Of a stretch of DNA of 58,293 bases, positions 57,247 to 58,293 are shown in pieces (the stretch's first letter is position 1; every line of letters begins with the position of its first letter). The position numbers and the translations under genes are program-made. The notes beneath the pieces are model-generated. The model saw nothing but the letters and a program-made list of their open reading frames with translations, ran no database searches and was not told the DNA's origin. Origin of the DNA: Actinomycetes bacterium (lineage in GTDB: Bacteria; Actinomycetota; Actinomycetes; Mycobacteriales; Mycobacteriaceae); NCBI GenBank assembly GCA_022601135.1, contig JAHZJB010000127.1, forward strand, positions 1 through 58,293, read 5' to 3'.

Positions 57247-58293
57247 TGAGCCTTCGCTGTATCGCTGAGCCGTTCGTGGCGGCGGCCCCTTCGGGTGCGC
57301 GGGTGCGGACCCGGTTACGGGTGGGTGCAGATGACGCGGCGGTGTTGTTCGAGGTGGGAGAGTTCCTCGGGTCTTTGGCGGGCCGTGACTTGACTGCCCG
57401 GTGCCGGGAGGGCCGGCTGGGCGCCAAGGGTAAGGCCGAGTCCCGCAAGGTGCGGAAGCGCGCTCTGACCGCGGAATCGTCGTCGCGGTGGGCGGGCGCG
57501 ATCACCCGCACCTCCGAGGATCAGTACCGGCTTGCCGTGCAGAACATGTGGGCCGAAAGGGGGTCACTGGCCGCCAGGATAGCCACGATCACTGCCCGAC
57601 TCGACGCGCCCGCCGGTGGCAAGGCTGGAACCGGTAAGCGGGCTGTGCGTGGATACGCCTCTAAAGCTGAACGGCACGCCAAGACGATCCGGCTGCAAGC
57701 ACTGACCGCCCGCATGGCTGCGGTGGAGGCTGACCTGGCCGCCGGCGCGGTGCATGTGGTCCGCGGCGGGAAAGCGTTGCTGCATACAAGGAATAACCTC
57801 ATCCCCGCCAGACTGACCCCTGACCAATGGCGGACGCAGTGGACCGCCCGGCGCCTGTTTTTCACCGCCGACGGGGAGAAGGACAAGGCATGGGGCAACG
57901 AAACGATCCGCTGGAACCCCAACCAGGGATGGCTCGACATCCGGTTGCCCACCGCTTTGGGGCACCTAGCCAACCGGCCCAACTGCCGTTACCGGCTGGC
58001 CTGCCCGGTCGAGTTCACCTACCGCGGCGATGAGGTAGCCGCCCAGGCCCAGACCGGGTCAGTCCGCTACGACATTTCCTTGGATCCCGACTCTGGCCGC
58101 TGGTACCTCGACGCCAGCTGGCGCATGCCCGATCAGGTCACACCCGAGGTTGAGCAGTTGCGGCAACACCCGGTCGTATCAGTCGACGTCAACGACGGTC
58201 ACCTCGCCATCAGCGCTGTCTCAGCCGACGGCAACATCCTCGGCAAGCCCCGCACCATCGCCGTTAATCTCGCCGGGCTGCCCACCACCACCC
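57246..58293 (+). CDS. tnpB: Large TnpB-like RNA-guided nuclease, 3' end beyond the window
   Basis: The frame from ATG 57246 stays open for 349 codons to the window edge. It starts MSLRCIAEPFVAAAPSGARV and has the TnpB pattern of a WED/REC-like region containing basic helical stretches (KAESRKVRKRALTAESSSRW near 75). A beta-rich part follows (RLFFTADGEKDKAWGNETIR near residue 200, WYLDASWRMPDQVTPEVEQL near 283), then the first RuvC catalytic motif VSVDVNDGHLAIS with Asp at about residue 314. In well-studied TnpB this Asp is near residue 190, so the protein carries a much larger N-terminal part. The zinc ribbon and remaining RuvC motifs, and any guide RNA, lie outside. Confidence 0.8.
   Translation, partial: MSLRCIAEPFVAAAPSGARVRTRLRVGADDAAVLFEVGEFLGSLAGRDLTARCREGRLGAKGKAESRKVRKRALTAESSSRWAGAITRTSEDQYRLAVQNMWAERGSLAARIATITARLDAPAGGKAGTGKRAVRGYASKAERHAKTIRLQALTARMAAVEADLAAGAVHVVRGGKALLHTRNNLIPARLTPDQWRTQWTARRLFFTADGEKDKAWGNETIRWNPNQGWLDIRLPTALGHLANRPNCRYRLACPVEFTYRGDEVAAQAQTGSVRYDISLDPDSGRWYLDASWRMPDQVTPEVEQLRQHPVVSVDVNDGHLAISAVSADGNILGKPRTIAVNLAGLPTTT

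Larger units (their letters stand above)
55958..58293 (+). mobile_element. IS607-family insertion element with three genes, right end outside the window
   Basis: The element has a serine-recombinase tnpA, an unusual middle gene and a large tnpB, each overlapping the next (17 bp, then 1 bp). It is cut by the window end inside tnpB. The left limit given is the start of the inverted repeat before tnpA and is approximate. Confidence 0.75.

Noticed and set aside
48530..58293. attL/attR repeat of the tRNA-Ala 3' end
   Set aside because: I looked for a second copy of the TTCGAGTCCCCTTAGCTCC segment and found none in the window.
1..58293. CRISPR array
   Set aside because: No series of regularly spaced direct repeats was seen; TnpB is associated with an IS607 element, not an array.

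Overview
The window reads as chromosomal DNA of a fast-growing, environmental mycobacterium (Mycolicibacterium type). It is high-GC with strong G/C at third codon positions. It holds a CadI, a cutinase-like protein, a Tgs1-type wax ester/triacylglycerol synthase, an Acg-type nitroreductase, a two-domain universal stress protein, an Rv2004c-type kinase and an OtsB1-type trehalose phosphatase, all close to M. tuberculosis dormancy (DosR) regulon families. Species assignment is inference; no rRNA or marker gene is present.

Layout. (1) 1-7 kb is ordinary metabolism: cadI, a thioesterase/AsnC regulator pair, a 1191-residue indolepyruvate:ferredoxin oxidoreductase, an alpha/beta hydrolase and a cutinase. 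(2) 7-37 kb looks like a hypoxia/dormancy block. It has lactate monooxygenase versus USP (divergent), acg nitroreductase versus an Rv2004c-like ATPase (divergent), cupin-arcC versus the NAD-linked [NiFe]-hydrogenase hoxFUYHW (divergent), and a 12-kb minus-strand operon ppsA - otsB1/GH65 fusion - GltD-like Fe-S flavoprotein - pyruvate:ferredoxin oxidoreductase - DHOD-like protein. Divergent to that operon is a small ORF - tgs1 - second WS/DGAT. A SulP transporter and a PNPOx-fold protein follow. At least five of the intergenic regions carry a DosR-box-like element of the form (A/G)(G/T)GACC-N3-(G/T)GCCCT. (3) 37-48 kb holds a TRAP transporter (fused permease plus TAXI lipoprotein), DUF808, a hydrolase, a PAS-PAS-GGDEF protein, a fluoride-export operon (crcB-crcB-DUF190), pgm and an MFS transporter. 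(4) 48.4-58.3 kb is an accessory region beginning at tRNA-Ala(GGC). It contains a broken tyrosine integrase, a higBA toxin-antitoxin pair with tandem operators, a phosphoesterase stub, an unknown protein, an ADP-ribosylglycohydrolase fused to a CX5R phosphatase, a divergent NrtR-type degenerate-Nudix regulator with two tandem 23-bp operators, several small unknown genes, and a three-gene IS607-type element whose large TnpB runs off the window edge.

How it fits together (inference). The middle block would let the cell run ferredoxin/NAD(P)/H2 redox balance and pyruvate-PEP-trehalose interconversion when respiration stops, while storing acyl groups as TAG or wax esters and guarding proteins (USP, Acg). 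The right-hand island carries a self-contained NAD/ADP-ribose themed locus under its own NrtR repressor, which is the least familiar part of the window.
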